A stretch of 64,000 bases of DNA from Bathymodiolus brooksi (Eukaryota; Mollusca; Bivalvia; Mytilida; Modiolidae): contig OY804586.1 of assembly GCA_963680875.1 (NCBI GenBank), forward strand, positions 57,756,203 through 57,820,202, given 5' to 3'. Of the stretch, positions 42,815 through 52,799 are shown one piece after another. Every line of letters begins with the position of its first letter. The stretch's first letter is position 1. The translations under genes and the position numbers were made by a program. The notes under the pieces are model-generated. The model was given only the letters and a program-made list of their open reading frames with translations, was not told where the DNA came from and made no database searches.

Positions 42815-43000
42815 GAGTGGATGTAGTCGAGTGGTCTAGGGCGCTGGACGTAAGGCTAAGCGAATGGTGCTGCAGTGTAACAATGGTGTGGGTTCAAATC
42901 CCGTCGAGGGAAGAACAAAAATTTGACAGCTCTAAAATCTAATTCTAACACTGTTTGGTTTAATTTTCAGACGTATATATATATATATATATATATATTG
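42815..43000 (+). mobile_element. tRNA-derived SINE, third type (V/RUDI-like)
   Basis: GGATGTAGTCGAGTGGTCTA is an A-box head and GTGGGTTCAAATCCCGTCG a B box, with a long variable segment between. It is followed by GAAGAACAAAAATTTGACAG and a (TA)n tract at 42972-42999. The length between the boxes is too great for a working tRNA. The resemblance to the mollusc RUDI/V-SINE group is from memory. Confidence 0.6.
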
Positions 43001-43090
43001 CGAATAAACTTTTTTAAAGATAAAAATCCAATACCAGGTGAGGTGAATTTTTTCTGGGGAGTTTTAATCAATGACTGTCTTTTCTTCCAG

Positions 43091-43141
43091 TCATACATCA
43101 AACAATTTAAATGTCCAACAATAGGATTCACCTGTAAATAA
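43091..43141 (+). CDS. Candidate terminal exon A of the WAP gene
   Basis: A good acceptor (GTCTTTTCTTCCAG) ends at 43090. Phase 0 reads SYIKQFKCPTIGFTCK then TAA, which contains two cysteines and overlaps an AATAAA signal at about 43138. However exon 6 ends in phase 1, in which this exon stops after VIHQTI. A donor-like GTAAAT lies at 43134. It is either the true last exon with a short tail, or a WAP-like half exon now broken. Confidence 0.35.
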   Translation, partial: SYIKQFKCPTIGFTCK

Positions 43142-43582
43142 AGAGAATTGTATTAAAACAAGGAATACATTCCTTTTTCAAACTGCTTTCTCAATTCCAA
43201 TTGAAACATGTGTAGTCTATTAGGTGGCCCGCCATCAAACGTTTATTGCACCAGGCTGTTTCGAGTACACCTTGTCAATGTAGGCACTCGAACAACATCT
43301 TTAGTGTAAAAGGAACCTATGAATTACATAAAAAGATGTCAATCCAAATATCAAACAATTACGATCACGAAAACCTCCAATCTACGTGACTACAATCTAT
43401 AAGCCTGGCGTAACGTGGCAAATCAAAATGTAATACAAATTATTTACCTCAAGGGTTTTCAAAACTTGTATACAAAGTTCAGTGGAAATAACAAACATTT
43501 TGTTTGTAATAAATATTTATGCATAAAAATAAATGGCGTAGCAATTTTGTATTTGTGATAGAATTATCTCCAGGTTTTATTT
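43142..43582. other. Mostly unassigned; possible old SINE-1
   Basis: 43240-43380 has scraps in minus orientation (TTTCGAGTACACCTTG, AATTACGATCACGAAAAC) that could be a badly decayed SINE-1. The rest holds nothing. Confidence 0.35.
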
Positions 43583-44012
43583 TGGTTTGGTTTATAGTGT
43601 TTAACACCACTTTCAACAATTTTACAGCTATATCGTGGTGGTCAGTTTTATTGGTTGAGGAAATAAGGTTAATAACAAAATTACCGAACTCCGAACAATC
43701 TTTCAAAGGGAAAGTCAAAACTCTTATGTATATAAACAGACAAAATCAGTCAACAACCGGAAAACTGGAAAAACCGTAATGAGCCTGACTTGGTACAGGC
43801 ATTTCGAAAGAAATGGTGGGTTGAATCAGATTAAAACCAGAGAAAACGACCGACCTGTCACAAGTGACTGACAAATTTTATCACATAATGTTTTATCGAA
43901 TACACCTCGCCATGAACAGGGTTCGAACTCACAATATTAGTGGTGATAGACACTTATTGTACAGGTAATTGTGAATCCAACTAGCATAGGATCACGACCA
44001 CGATGGTCCCAT
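43583..44012 (-). mobile_element. SINE-1 interrupted by a 288-repeat fragment
   Basis: The SINE-1 tail half lies at 43583-43663 (GTGTTTAACACCACTTTC) and the head half at about 43834-44012 (CATGAACAGGGTTCGAACTC). Between them, 43664-43833 is the first ~170 bp of the 288-bp repeat, ending at GGGTTGAATCAGATT. Confidence 0.87.
43664..43833 (+). repeat. 288-bp repeat, copy 3 (partial)
   Basis: AATAACAAAATTACCGAACT to ATGGTGGGTTGAATCAGATT. The last ~120 bp of the longer copies are missing. It is more diverged than copies 1 and 2. Confidence 0.85.
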
Positions 44013-44139
44013 AAACAAATGATGATAAAAATATAGTCAAATTCTTGCTCTGGCATGGACCATATTTCTCATCCTAAGGGAAGTAACTCATGTAAAACTT
44101 ATAATATTATAATCAATTAATGTTAGAGAAAACGAAAGT

Positions 44140-44245
44140 GCAATCAAGAATGGACACTGGCAACATTGGACACACAAGACACAGGACGAGGACAAACAAA
44201 ACAAAAACAAAACACAACACAGAAAACTAAAAAGATGAGAAACAT
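44140..44245 (-). mobile_element. Penelope-type 3' UTR fragment
   Basis: Reverse complement of GTGTTTTGTTTTTGTTTTG and the TTTAGTTTTCTGTG block, with flanking ATGGACACTGGCAAC. Confidence 0.55.
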
Positions 44246-44345
44246 GGAATGTGCAAATTGTTTATTAATTATTTTACGTTTAGGATGAAAGAGTAACTGT
44301 TGATATCGTTTTTTGACTAATTCGTGCATTTTCTCAAAATTTTGC

Positions 44346-44578
44346 AGAGTCCGTCGTGATCCTATGCCAGATTGATAAACAACTACCTGTGCAATCAGTG
44401 CATATCACCACTTAAGTTGTGAGTTCGAATCCCGCTCATGGCGAGATGTACTTGATACAACATTGTGATAAAGTTTGTCAGTGAATTGCTGCAATTCGGT
44501 GGTTTTATGCTGTACCCCAGTTTCCTTCAATGTAACTGAAATGTTGTTGAAAGCAGCATTAAACACCTTATCCCAATT
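44346..44578 (+). mobile_element. SINE-1, full length, diverged
   Basis: CCGTCGTGATCCTATGCCAG, GTGAGTTCGAATCCCGCTC, GTGATAAAGTTTGTCAGTGA and GAAAGCAGCATTAAACACC in order. Confidence 0.82.
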
Positions 44579-44652
44579 ATTGCAAATTAGTCTGTTTGGA
44601 CAGCATTCGAAAGTTGAAGTCAACTATCAAAATTGGCAGTAGTTGTGTTACA

Positions 44653-44856
44653 TACTGTGAAAGTACTTTATTTGTTGGCACCAATTTTCGTGGTTTCTAC
44701 AAAATGCATTGATCCCTAGATTCTTCAATTTGTGGTTTCAAACACTACATACAACAATCAATGGGTAAATTGTATTTCGTTGGATTTTAATCTTCGTGGT
44801 TGAAGTAAGTAAACCACGAAAACTAGAACCCTACGATTAATTATGATTTCACAGTA
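44653..44856. mobile_element. MITE, 204 bp, perfect 10-bp ends TACTGTGAAA
   Basis: TACTGTGAAA at the left and TTTCACAGTA at the right. Inside, CACCAATTTTCGTGGTTTC faces AAACCACGAAAACTAGAACC, so the interior is also partly inverted. I recall this family in several bivalves. Confidence 0.82.
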
Positions 44857-45049
44857 ATACTAACACAATTTCCCTTTTAAAAACAAGTTTTACTCTTTGT
44901 CATGCGAGAGATCTCATGCAAGGTTTCAATATGGACACAAAAATATCCACTTCCGACTTGCTATAATGTGAATGTCCGTTAATGGAAACAAAATAAATAC
45001 CTGTTATACAGAGCTTATATCATATATTACCGTAAATCTAATACAGTTA

Positions 45050-45192
45050 CACTTGTTTTAAAAGAGGTTCAATTCATATGAAATTTTTATTTGACAGGAC
45101 AAGAAAAGGGTGACCTTTTGATACAGGTGACTGTTTAATAGAGGTGACTGCTTAATAGAGGTGACCGCATGGAGAGGTTTGACTGTATATAG
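45050..45192. mobile_element. MITE fragment, TACAGTCAAACCTG family
   Basis: Contains GAGGTGACTGCTTAATAGAG (the inverse of the CTCTATTAAG motif) and ends GGTTTGACTGTATA. Confidence 0.6.
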
Positions 45193-45230
45193 CAACGGAA
45201 ATCTAATAAATAAAACAATGTATATTTCAG

Positions 45231-45357
45231 GACTGCTACCCACAAACATATCCCGCTGATCCACGTCCAAATGCTACATGATACCACTTCATCTTGTCCT
45301 AAAAAAAAGAAGTGTTGTAAAGAAGGAGATTCTTATAAATGTCTTAAAGCTGTGTAA
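45231..45357 (+). CDS. Candidate terminal exon B of the WAP gene
   Basis: The acceptor TGTATATTTCAG ends at 45230. In phase 2 the exon is open to TAA at 45355 and ends SCPKKKKCCKEGDSYKCLKA plus V, a CC-bearing half resembling the second half of a WAP domain. In phase 0 it starts DCYPQTYPADPRPNAT and stops. Exon 6 ends in phase 1, which gives GLLPTNISR and a stop. A missing exon of length 3n+1 or a frameshift would be needed. Cysteine content argues it is or was coding. Confidence 0.4.
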
Positions 45358-45389
45358 TATCTGTGAATTGTTTTTTTCTAAATAATATG

Positions 45390-46015
45390 TATGCTGATGG
45401 TTCTTTCAGAGTCTTTAACCCAAATTCCGTTTATTTGGTAAAAATAGTTTGACTGTTTTTTTAATAATGTGTATTCTTCAGCTATTTCTTTTAGAGTCTT
45501 TTCCCAAATTATGTATATTTGGGGAAAATATTTTGCCTGTTTTTTAAATAATGTGTATTACTGTTTCTTTTAGAGGCTTTTCCCAAATTCTGTTTAGTTG
45601 GAAAGAATATTTTGACATATTCCTTTAATATTTCATTGTCCTGGTATCTACTGTGGTTCCATAGCTCTTCAAGTACTGGTATGGGGTTAAATAATGTATA
45701 ATCTGCTATTTCTCTGAGAGTCTTTTCCAAAATTCTGTTTATTTGGAAAAAATATGTTGACATATTCTTTGAGTACAGTAAAACCTGTCCTATGTGACCT
45801 TCAACTGGAACATTGAAATAGGGTTACATGAGACAGGTGGTCTCTAAATACAGGTTTAATTAATATGAAAAGCACTGTGAAAGGAAATTAAAATGAAGGT
45901 CACATAATACTAGTCTTTGTTTAATGGAGGTGGTCACTAATGCAGGTTTGACAGTATTTCATTGTCCTGGTATCTTCTGTGGTTCCATAGTTCTTCAAGT
46001 ACTGGTATGAGGAGG
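45390..46015 (+). repeat. Imperfect ~82-bp repeat x 4 and a ~320-bp duplication
   Basis: TTTAGAGTCTTTTCCCAAAT-type blocks recur near 45410, 45491, 45572 and 45716. Separately, TTTCATTGTCCTGGTATCT with TTCTTCAAGTACTGGTATG is present at about 45632 and 45957, on both sides of the MITE at 45774-45956. Confidence 0.75.
45774..45956. mobile_element. MITE, 183 bp, TACAGTAAAACCTG ends
   Basis: Left TACAGTAAAACCTG, right CAGGTTTGACAGTA. Interior carries GGAGGTGGTCACTAATG. Same family as 38293-38475. Confidence 0.75.
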
Positions 46016-46242
46016 GACGGGCACCAGATCATTTATACAATGAATATTAATAGATGTAGTCTTTGCAATAGCGATAACATTGTTCCAATATGACACGGAT
46101 AGGACGTAAAATAATAGAAATAGTGACGTATCTAGCAGATTTTATTATTTAAATAACAACTCATTGATTTACCATTAATAAATTGCATTAAAAATGAATT
46201 AGTTTTGTATTTTGTATACATATTTCATTGAATTGCCAGATA

Positions 46243-46405
46243 TGGTTGGAGTATGGTGTTTAATGCCACTTTCAGCAATATTTCAGTTATATCGTGGCGG
46301 TCAGTTTTATTGGTGGGGGAAACTGGAGTATCCGGAAAAAAACATCAACCTGTTGCAAGTCACTGACAAACTTTATCACATAATGTTGTATCGAGTAGAT
46401 TTGTG
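46243..46405 (-). mobile_element. SINE-1, head truncated
   Basis: GGTGTTTAATGCCACTTTC, CGTGGCGGTCAGTTTTATTG and CACATAATGTTGTATCGAG; the B box and head are absent. Confidence 0.85.
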
Positions 46406-46867
46406 AATACCCATGTTGTACATTACAGCATATTAGTGAACAAACAGCAGAGTATGTACTATTTAGGCGCATATTTGAATTTTAACTTTGAGCAGTATCT
46501 GATCAAGCAACAGTAAGCATAAAACCTGTTTTCATTTCGAATGTTGGTGTCTAAGCGAAAAAGAAGAAAGAATAATCACTATTAGATCAGAATGTCTCTC
46601 GTCTCCTTTTGTTAAAACAAATACGTCGCTGGCAAGTCACGATTGGCTAAGCTTGTTTTTCCCACATCATCCATCATCTCTACCATAATAAAAAAAAATG
46701 GAATTCTTCATGCCAATAAATAATGTGTTCTTTTAATTGGTTGCATTACTAAATCCTATTTCCATATCGACTAATCAGATCGCATCTTTCATAATAGGTA
46801 AAATCAGGCTAATAGGACAATTTGAGTGTCTTTATGTTGTAATGAAAACTATTATTTACCGATCAGT
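46406..46867. other. Unassigned stretch
   Basis: No feature recognised. Confidence 0.3.
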
Positions 46868-47098
46868 TGGTTGGTTTGGTTTATGGTGCTTAATGCCACT
46901 TTCAACAATATTTCAATCATCGTGACGGTCAGTTTTATTGGTGGAGAAAACCACCAACCTGTAGCAAATCACTGACTAACTTTATCACTTAATGTTGTAT
47001 CAAGCAGATCTCGCCTGTGCAGGATGTTAGTGGTGATAGGCACTGATTGCATATGTAGTTTTAATCCAACTACCATACGATCACGACTATGATGGCAC
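46868..47098 (-). mobile_element. SINE-1, near full length
   Basis: GGTGCTTAATGCCACTTTC, TTTTATTGGTGGAGAAAACC, GTTAGTGGTGATAGGCACTG and CTACCATACGATCACGAC. The B box is deleted. Confidence 0.83.
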
Positions 47099-47452
47099 CG
47101 TCTTTTCTATATAATTAAACAACGTTTTGAACAAAAAATAACTTGCAACATCCAATACTTGGAAAGTAAAGGTTCGTTGTTGGTGGTATGCTGCAACACA
47201 TTTCTCTTTTTTACCTGTGCCATTGTCCAAGAGACATATCACAGTGCCATGTGTTTTACTTACTGTATTATTAATAGCGATATGTAAATTAGTGTCTTGT
47301 TTTTTTAAGAAAACAAATGTGAATCTGGTGAATTACATTGAAAATATGTTCTAAGAAAACGTGCAACAGAAAGGTAGATTTCTAAATTACTAAATTAGTG
47401 TGTATGAGCACGTTAGTGTGTTAACCGTCATTATGTACACACCAAGCCGAGA

Positions 47453-47520
47453 GATTGGATAGCCAATTAATTTAAAAGTTTTTGGTAGCATGAAAACCAA
47501 TTAGATGGCTCAAGACTAAA
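47453..47520 (+). repeat. Repeat-B fragment
   Basis: GAGAGATTGGATAGCCAATT and TTTTTGGTAGCATGAAAACC match the flank of the 53-bp array. Confidence 0.6.
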
Positions 47521-47838
47521 TGACAGCCAACATTTTAAATCAAAAAGCAACTAACATTAAACAGTATTTGCTGATATTTTCACTGGTCTTTAATTATTTA
47601 AATATACCTAAAAGTAGATGCACTTTGACCTATATCGCATTCTATAATTTATCCTTAAAAGTTTTAAAGTGGCGTTAAACACCATAAGACCTAAGCTTAC
47701 TTAAAAGTTTCATATTTTGAAGTACATCGTCTAAACTGACCATATTCAGGTTTGAGCAAATAAACAAGAATATCACTATCTGGTTGAGATTGCACAATGT
47801 ATGATTCTCCTATTTATTCTGAAGTTTTGTGTTAATAA

Positions 47839-48575
47839 CAGTGGCGTAGCAGTCTATAGGCAGTGTAGGTGCTTGTCTACACATTATTCTGAAAAGCATA
47901 ATATCAAGTCCCTAATATTTCAATAATACATCACTTAGATAATTTCTGACATGTATTATAATTTTCAACAACACAGAAGCCATATAGCTACTTAAGGTCC
48001 ACCATAGATATGGAAAATGATCGCCTGTCCTCCCTTATTCTGATGCGTGTTCATCGTTCATTTGACATTGATATAGAAGATTTTATGGGTGAACATGTAC
48101 TTGCATGAGTTAAAAGGCGCACTTGATGGGTCTCTACTGACTTCCAATAGTGCTCCGGTTTTTGTAACCAATTTTATGTTCTTTTTTTAATATGGTTGGT
48201 TTAATGGAAAATAATATCATGATATCTTTATTTAAGTTGTTTATGATAAGCCTTGCATGTGTATAATTGGGGCTTTAGCTAAATGCATCCGAGATAAATA
48301 AAAAAAATAAAAAATACAGCATCTACCTTTCATGGGAAAAAAATATAGACTTGTAAAAACTGAATTTAACATATAGGAATTTGAACAAATTTAGACGAAA
48401 ACAGCATTAAAATCCTGAAATCGCAGGTCCCCGGATCTTGGGAAACTTTTTCCCCAAGACCCTCCTTACAGGGCACTGCCCTGGACCCGTTGGGGGAGGG
48501 AGGGCATTATGCGGTCCGAAATCCCTAGACGCATTACTTTTCCTATACTTCCAATAATGCTTACTTACGCCACTG
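47839..48575. mobile_element. Probable hAT-type element, non-autonomous, 737 bp
   Basis: The left end CAGTGGCGTAGC and the right end TTACGCCACTG form a 10-bp inverted pair typical of hAT elements. The interior near the right end has CAGGGCACTGCCCTGGACCC, itself palindromic. The 8-bp flanks (GTTAATAA and AATACCAA) do not match, so a target duplication is not supported. No transposase. Confidence 0.6.
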
Positions 48576-48609
48576 AATACCAATGGTGATCAATGTCCCA
48601 TAAATATTT

Positions 48610-48800
48610 ATGAATGAAATAATAAAACGGTAGATATCTAATTTAGTGCTCACGACGCGTTTCTTGAATAACATTCATCAGGTACTTATACGTAAATAGT
48701 CAAAAGATTGGAAGCCGAAATAATCTTAAAATCTTTGGGAGAAAGAAAACCACATGGGTCAAACAGGAAAGCCAAAATCGGCTATTGTCACCTAGCTATC
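48610..48800 (+). repeat. Repeat-B copy
   Basis: GTGCTCACGACGCGTTTCTT, AACATTCATCAGGTACTTAT, AAAGATTGGAAGCCGAAATA. The same order is seen at 52660-52760. It is cut on the right by the SINE-2 at 48811. Confidence 0.75.
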
Positions 48801-48810
48801 GGAGAAGCAA

Positions 48811-49178
48811 CCACATCGGTGAGGTAATGGTTAGCGTGCTCGCATCCAGTGCAGTAGATCGTGGGTTAGAGCTCCGATCGGGTCAAACCAAAGACAATAA
48901 TATTGGTATTTGTTGCTTTTCTGCTAAGCATGTAGCATTAATTATATATATATAAGGAGAAAGAGCAAAGCCTGGTGGGCTCGGAATCAGGATAATGTGT
49001 CCGAGTGGGGCGACATGACTATCCGCGGGACTGTTGTTTCATCACTATAAAAATCCAAATAAACATGTTGGTCTAGTATAAAGAGGACCTCATCATCATC
49101 TCCATTGAAAATTCGCCATGATATAGCTGTAAATTGCTGAGTTGGCGTTAAACAACAATCACGCACTCACTCACTCTA
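48811..49178 (+). mobile_element. SINE-2, full length, with internal (TA)n
   Basis: Head CATCGGTGAGGTAATGGTTA, B-box region GTGGGTTAGAGCTCCGATC, body GGGCGACATGACTATCCGC, tail GAGTTGGCGTTAAACAAC. A (TA)6 tract sits after GCATTAA at about 48940. Confidence 0.88.
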
Positions 49179-49640
49179 TGAATATATGAAGGTGCAAAAA
49201 TGTGCATATTGCAACTATAGATAAAAAAATATACGGTAACATAATAACAAAACATTATTCTGACCTCATACTATAGCGTTTGCAAATAATTCTTTCTCAG
49301 GAATGCACTATGCAGGTTATGGGTCGTTTCGTACTCATTGTAGGATATGTGTTTTCCTCATTGTAAAAGACCTTATTGTGACGATGCACTGTAGAACAGC
49401 AATAAATGCACTGTTCCTTTACTTGAATTTATTTCTTTAGAAGTGTAATGTTGAATAGCTATAGCCATGCGTCTTTCATGTTCATTTATGTCCATTTCTT
49501 TTCTTACTAATTGATTGTTTTCAGAAGTGATTGACAAGTGAGCAATTACTCGACTTTATCATGACTTTTTCGTGAGATGCTGATGATGTTTTGTACTAGT
49601 CTAAAACACAGATCATGTCAAACCATGCAAGGACAACACA
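49179..49640. other. Partly repeated unassigned stretch
   Basis: About 49265-49515 resembles 38735-39130 in part (GTTCCTTTACTT, TTTCATGTTCATT). No gene. Confidence 0.4.
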
Positions 49641-49681
49641 ATTTGTAATTGCTCCGTCGGCGCTAAGCACGCAGCATTAAG

Positions 49682-49734
<53 letters not shown>

Positions 49735-49800
49735 CAAGGGGTTTTTAATAACCGTTTTAGTATCTTCAATTTTTTCTTGACTTAAGAGTCGGGATAATGT
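49640..49800 (+). mobile_element. SINE-2 relic with a 50-bp (TA)n tract
   Basis: GCTAAGCACGCAGCATTAAG at about 49661 leads straight into (TA)n at 49684-49732. Then AGTCGGGATAATGTGTCC resumes the SINE body. The microsatellite sits at the same SINE position as in the 48811 copy. Confidence 0.8.
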
Positions 49801-50345
49801 GTCCAAATTGAGTGTCATGACTAGCTGTTGACTGGAGGTGTAATGGTTAGCGTGTTCGCCTCGAGTGACATGACTAACTGTTGACTGGAGGTGTAATGGT
49901 TAACGTGTTCGCCTCGAGTGACATAACTAGCTGTTGACTGGAGGTGTAATGGTTAGCATGTTCGCCTCGAATGACATGACTAGCTATTGACTGGAGGTGT
50001 ATTGGTTAACGTGTTCGCCACGAGTGACATGACTAGCTGTTGACTGGAGGTGTAATGGCTAGCGTGTTCGCCTCGAGTGACATGACTAGCTGTTGACTGG
50101 AGGTGTAATGGTTAACGTGTTCGCCTCGAGTGACATAACTAACTGTTGACTGGAGGTGTAATGGCTAGCGTGTTCGCCTCGAGTGACATGACTAGCTGTT
50201 GACTGGAGGTGTAATGGTTAACGTGTTCGCCTCGGGTGACATGACTAGCTGTTGACTGGAGGTGTAATGGTTAACGTGTTCGCCTCGAGTGACATGACTA
50301 GCAGTTGACTGGAGGTGTAGTGGTTAGCGTGTTCGCCTCGAGTGC
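49800..50345 (+). repeat. 53-bp array built from SINE-2 head plus body, x ~10
   Basis: The unit is TGGAGGTGTAATGGTTAACG, TGTTCGCCTCGAGTG (SINE-2 A-box head) fused to ACATGACTAGCTGTTGAC (SINE-2 body, as GCGACATGACTATCC). Head and body share GAGTG at the join. The B box is missing from every unit. The last unit runs on into GAGTGCAGTTAAGTCGG. Confidence 0.92.
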
Positions 50346-50387
50346 AGTTAAGTCGGATAACCACAGATTCAACTTAACCCAAGCTGG

Positions 50388-50640
50388 AGGGGCCGTCATC
50401 GTATGGTAGTTGGATTTACAACTACCTATGCAGTCAGTGCGCATCACCACTGATGTTGTGAGTTCGAATCTCAATCAGGGCGAGGTGTACAACAGTATGT
50501 GACAAGTTTGTCAATGACTTGCGACAGTCGATGGTTTTCTCGGTGTCCTCCGGTTTCCTCCACCAATAAAACTGACCGCCACGATATAACTGAAATATTG
50601 TTGAAGTGGCGTTAAGCACCATCAAGCAAACAAACAAACA
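50388..50640 (+). mobile_element. SINE-1, full length
   Basis: Reference-like copy: head GGGGCCGTCATCGTATGGTA, B box GTGAGTTCGAATCTCAATC, body GGTTTCCTCCACCAATAAAA, CCGCCACGATATAACTGAAA and tail GTGGCGTTAAGCACC with (CAAA)n. Confidence 0.9.
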
Positions 50641-50884
50641 TTAATCTAAGCTAATCGGGGATGGTCCTTGTGTGGTCTCATTTCAAAATCAAAATATGTT
50701 TTAATTCACAAAGTGAGTTTTTGTTCATGATAGGAAATTAAATATGGATGCCAAGATCAAGTAATGCATTCTGATTTGTTGATATTACAAAAGTCTTTTC
50801 CAAAACCACTTGGATGATTATATTATAATCGTTGGATTGTTCTCTACTAGCAATATACTTTGATTAAAAAAATCAACGATAACT

Positions 50885-51062
50885 GAATTCCGCTCGTGGC
50901 GGGGCATACTCAATACAACATTATGTGATAAAGTTTGTCAGTGACTTGCTCTGGGCGGTTTTATTTTGGGGAGTACTCCATTTTCCGCCACCAATAAAAC
51001 TGACTGCCACGAAATAACTTAACTGTAATCTTGTTGAAAGTGGCGTTAAGCAACATAACCTT
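50885..51062 (+). mobile_element. SINE-1, 3' two-thirds
   Basis: ATTCCGCTCGTGGCGGGGCA, GTGATAAAGTTTGTCAGTGA, CCACCAATAAAACTGACTGC and GAAAGTGGCGTTAAGCAAC. Confidence 0.82.
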
Positions 51063-51302
51063 ACCAAACCCTACTCCTACGATGACTGTCACCACATAAC
51101 TTAGTTGAATAAAATCCTAAAGGAAATATATACGGCAGCTTCGTTTCATCATGTGACGTTTAAACCAGATCGTGTGCAAATGATACTAGGGTAAATCTAT
51201 ACCTAACGTGTAATAGGTAGTCCTAATGCTGGTGTCAATGAACATGACGGTCGAATGAAATATATTTATGTGTTCGTTGCCTATATATTGTCTGTTTGTT
51301 GT

Positions 51303-51549
51303 TTGCTTGATGGTGTTTAACATCACTTTAAACAATATTTCAGCTGTATCGTGGCGGTCAGTTTAATCGGTGGAGGAAACCGGAACGGAGGACCGTCGAA
51401 ATCCACCGATCTGTCGAAAGTCACTGACAAACTTTATCACATAATGTTGTATCATGAACACCTCGACATGAACGGGGTTCGAACTCACAACTTTAGTGGT
51501 GATAGGCACTGATTCCACTACAATGTGATCACGACCACGATGGCCCCAC
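51303..51549 (-). mobile_element. SINE-1, full length
   Basis: GGTGTTTAACATCACTTTAA, GTGGAGGAAACCGGAAC, GGGGTTCGAACTCACAACTT and GTGATCACGACCACGATGG. Confidence 0.87.
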
Positions 51550-51954
51550 GATTATTTTTTGGAAATTCCATCTGATATAATGGTTGTATTCCGGACCAAA
51601 AACAAAGGTTCATTACTAGTACATCAAGGTGATATTCATACAACCACCAAAGATCGTTCATCATGCCATTAATATTAATATCTTAATGTTGCCAATAATG
51701 GGTTCAAAGCACGTGTTTATGTGATCAAAAGGGTTGTTTCCCTTCTTTTATCAGTTTGAAAGAAGTTAATGTAATGAAAAATTACTCTGAAATCTGTACC
51801 ATCTAATTATGAATATTTAAAGATGGACCAGTTTATTTCAAACTTGAATGTATGGGCATTGAAGAACGTGTGACTGACAACACAAGGAAACAGCACACGT
51901 GTCTTGGCTATTTATATATAAAACAAAATACTCTAGAAAAGCTAAAGAATAGTT
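51550..51954. other. Unassigned stretch
   Basis: No feature recognised. Confidence 0.3.
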
Positions 51955-52155
51955 TGAAGATATCAAAGGGGTAATCAGAATACGTAGATCGAAGAAAGAC
52001 AACACAATGGCCAAAAGAAAAAGGGCAAAAGGACAAACAACCATCTGCAAAACATTACGCATAAAACTAAAGATCGAGTAACACGAACCCTACTAAAAAC
52101 CGGGGTTTAACTGAGGTGCTCCGGAATGGTGAGCAGTTCCTGTTCAACCAGTTGC
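51955..52155 (-). mobile_element. Penelope-type 3' UTR fragment
   Basis: The reverse complement has the order seen at 36320-36500: GAACTGCTCACCATTCCGG, GTAGGGTTCGTGTTACTCG, CTTTAGTTTTATGCGTAATG, TTTGGCCATTGTGTTGTC, and CCCCTTTGATATCTTC. Confidence 0.8.
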
Positions 52156-52379
52156 GCTAGAGATGTCGATCTTTATTCAACCACCCATGACTATGATATC
52201 GTTTCTGATACTAGAATTCATTGAACAGATTACTAGAATACCATACATAAACATGTGTATGTGATTAATATGGAAAAACGTTATTGTTAATCGTCATATA
52301 ACTGCTTAAATAATAGAATAGCAGTTTAGACTCATCGACTTTAAATAAAGCAAGGTTATTGTTCATGTGTGGTTGGTTT

Positions 52380-52790
52380 TAAACAGCTATGGTCACCTAT
52401 GCGTGAGGAAGGGGAACCTTAGTTTTTTTATTAATTACATTATGTAGGAACTGTAAATTTCAGTAATAAATATGTCTAATAAAACATGCCAGTGCCGAGG
52501 CAATGACTACTGGGCGGATGATAGCCACGGGAACTAATAGCCCACCAGCAGAGGTATTAACCCAATGATAGTAACACTGACTACTGAGTGGATGATACCC
52601 TCGGGAACTAACAGCCTACCAGCAGAGGTATCGACCCAATGATAGTAATAAAAACGTACATATCAAATAGTGCGCACGACGCGTTTGTGGAATAACCTTC
52701 ATCAGGTACGCTCAAAATCTAAAGATTGGAAAACCAAATAATTTAAATCTTGAGAGCAATGAAACCAAAGAACATAAACAGGATACTGTC
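52380..52790 (+). repeat. Repeat-B, long copy
   Basis: It starts GGTCACCTATGCGTGAGGAA and GGAACCTTAG, a single relative of the 53-bp unit. Then CAGTGCCGAGGCAATGACTA, GAACTAATAGCCCACCAGCA (this ~75-bp part occurs twice), CGACCCAATGATAGTAATAA, GCGCACGACGCGTTTGTGGA, AACCTTCATCAGGTACG and AAAGATTGGAAAACCAAAT. It closely parallels a repeat I remember from Mytilus transcripts. Confidence 0.78.
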
Positions 52791-52799
52791 TTTTTTGTT

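Noticed and set aside
42815..42915. tRNA gene with long variable arm
   Set aside because: Box spacing is too long and the flanks match a SINE-like body with a TA tail.
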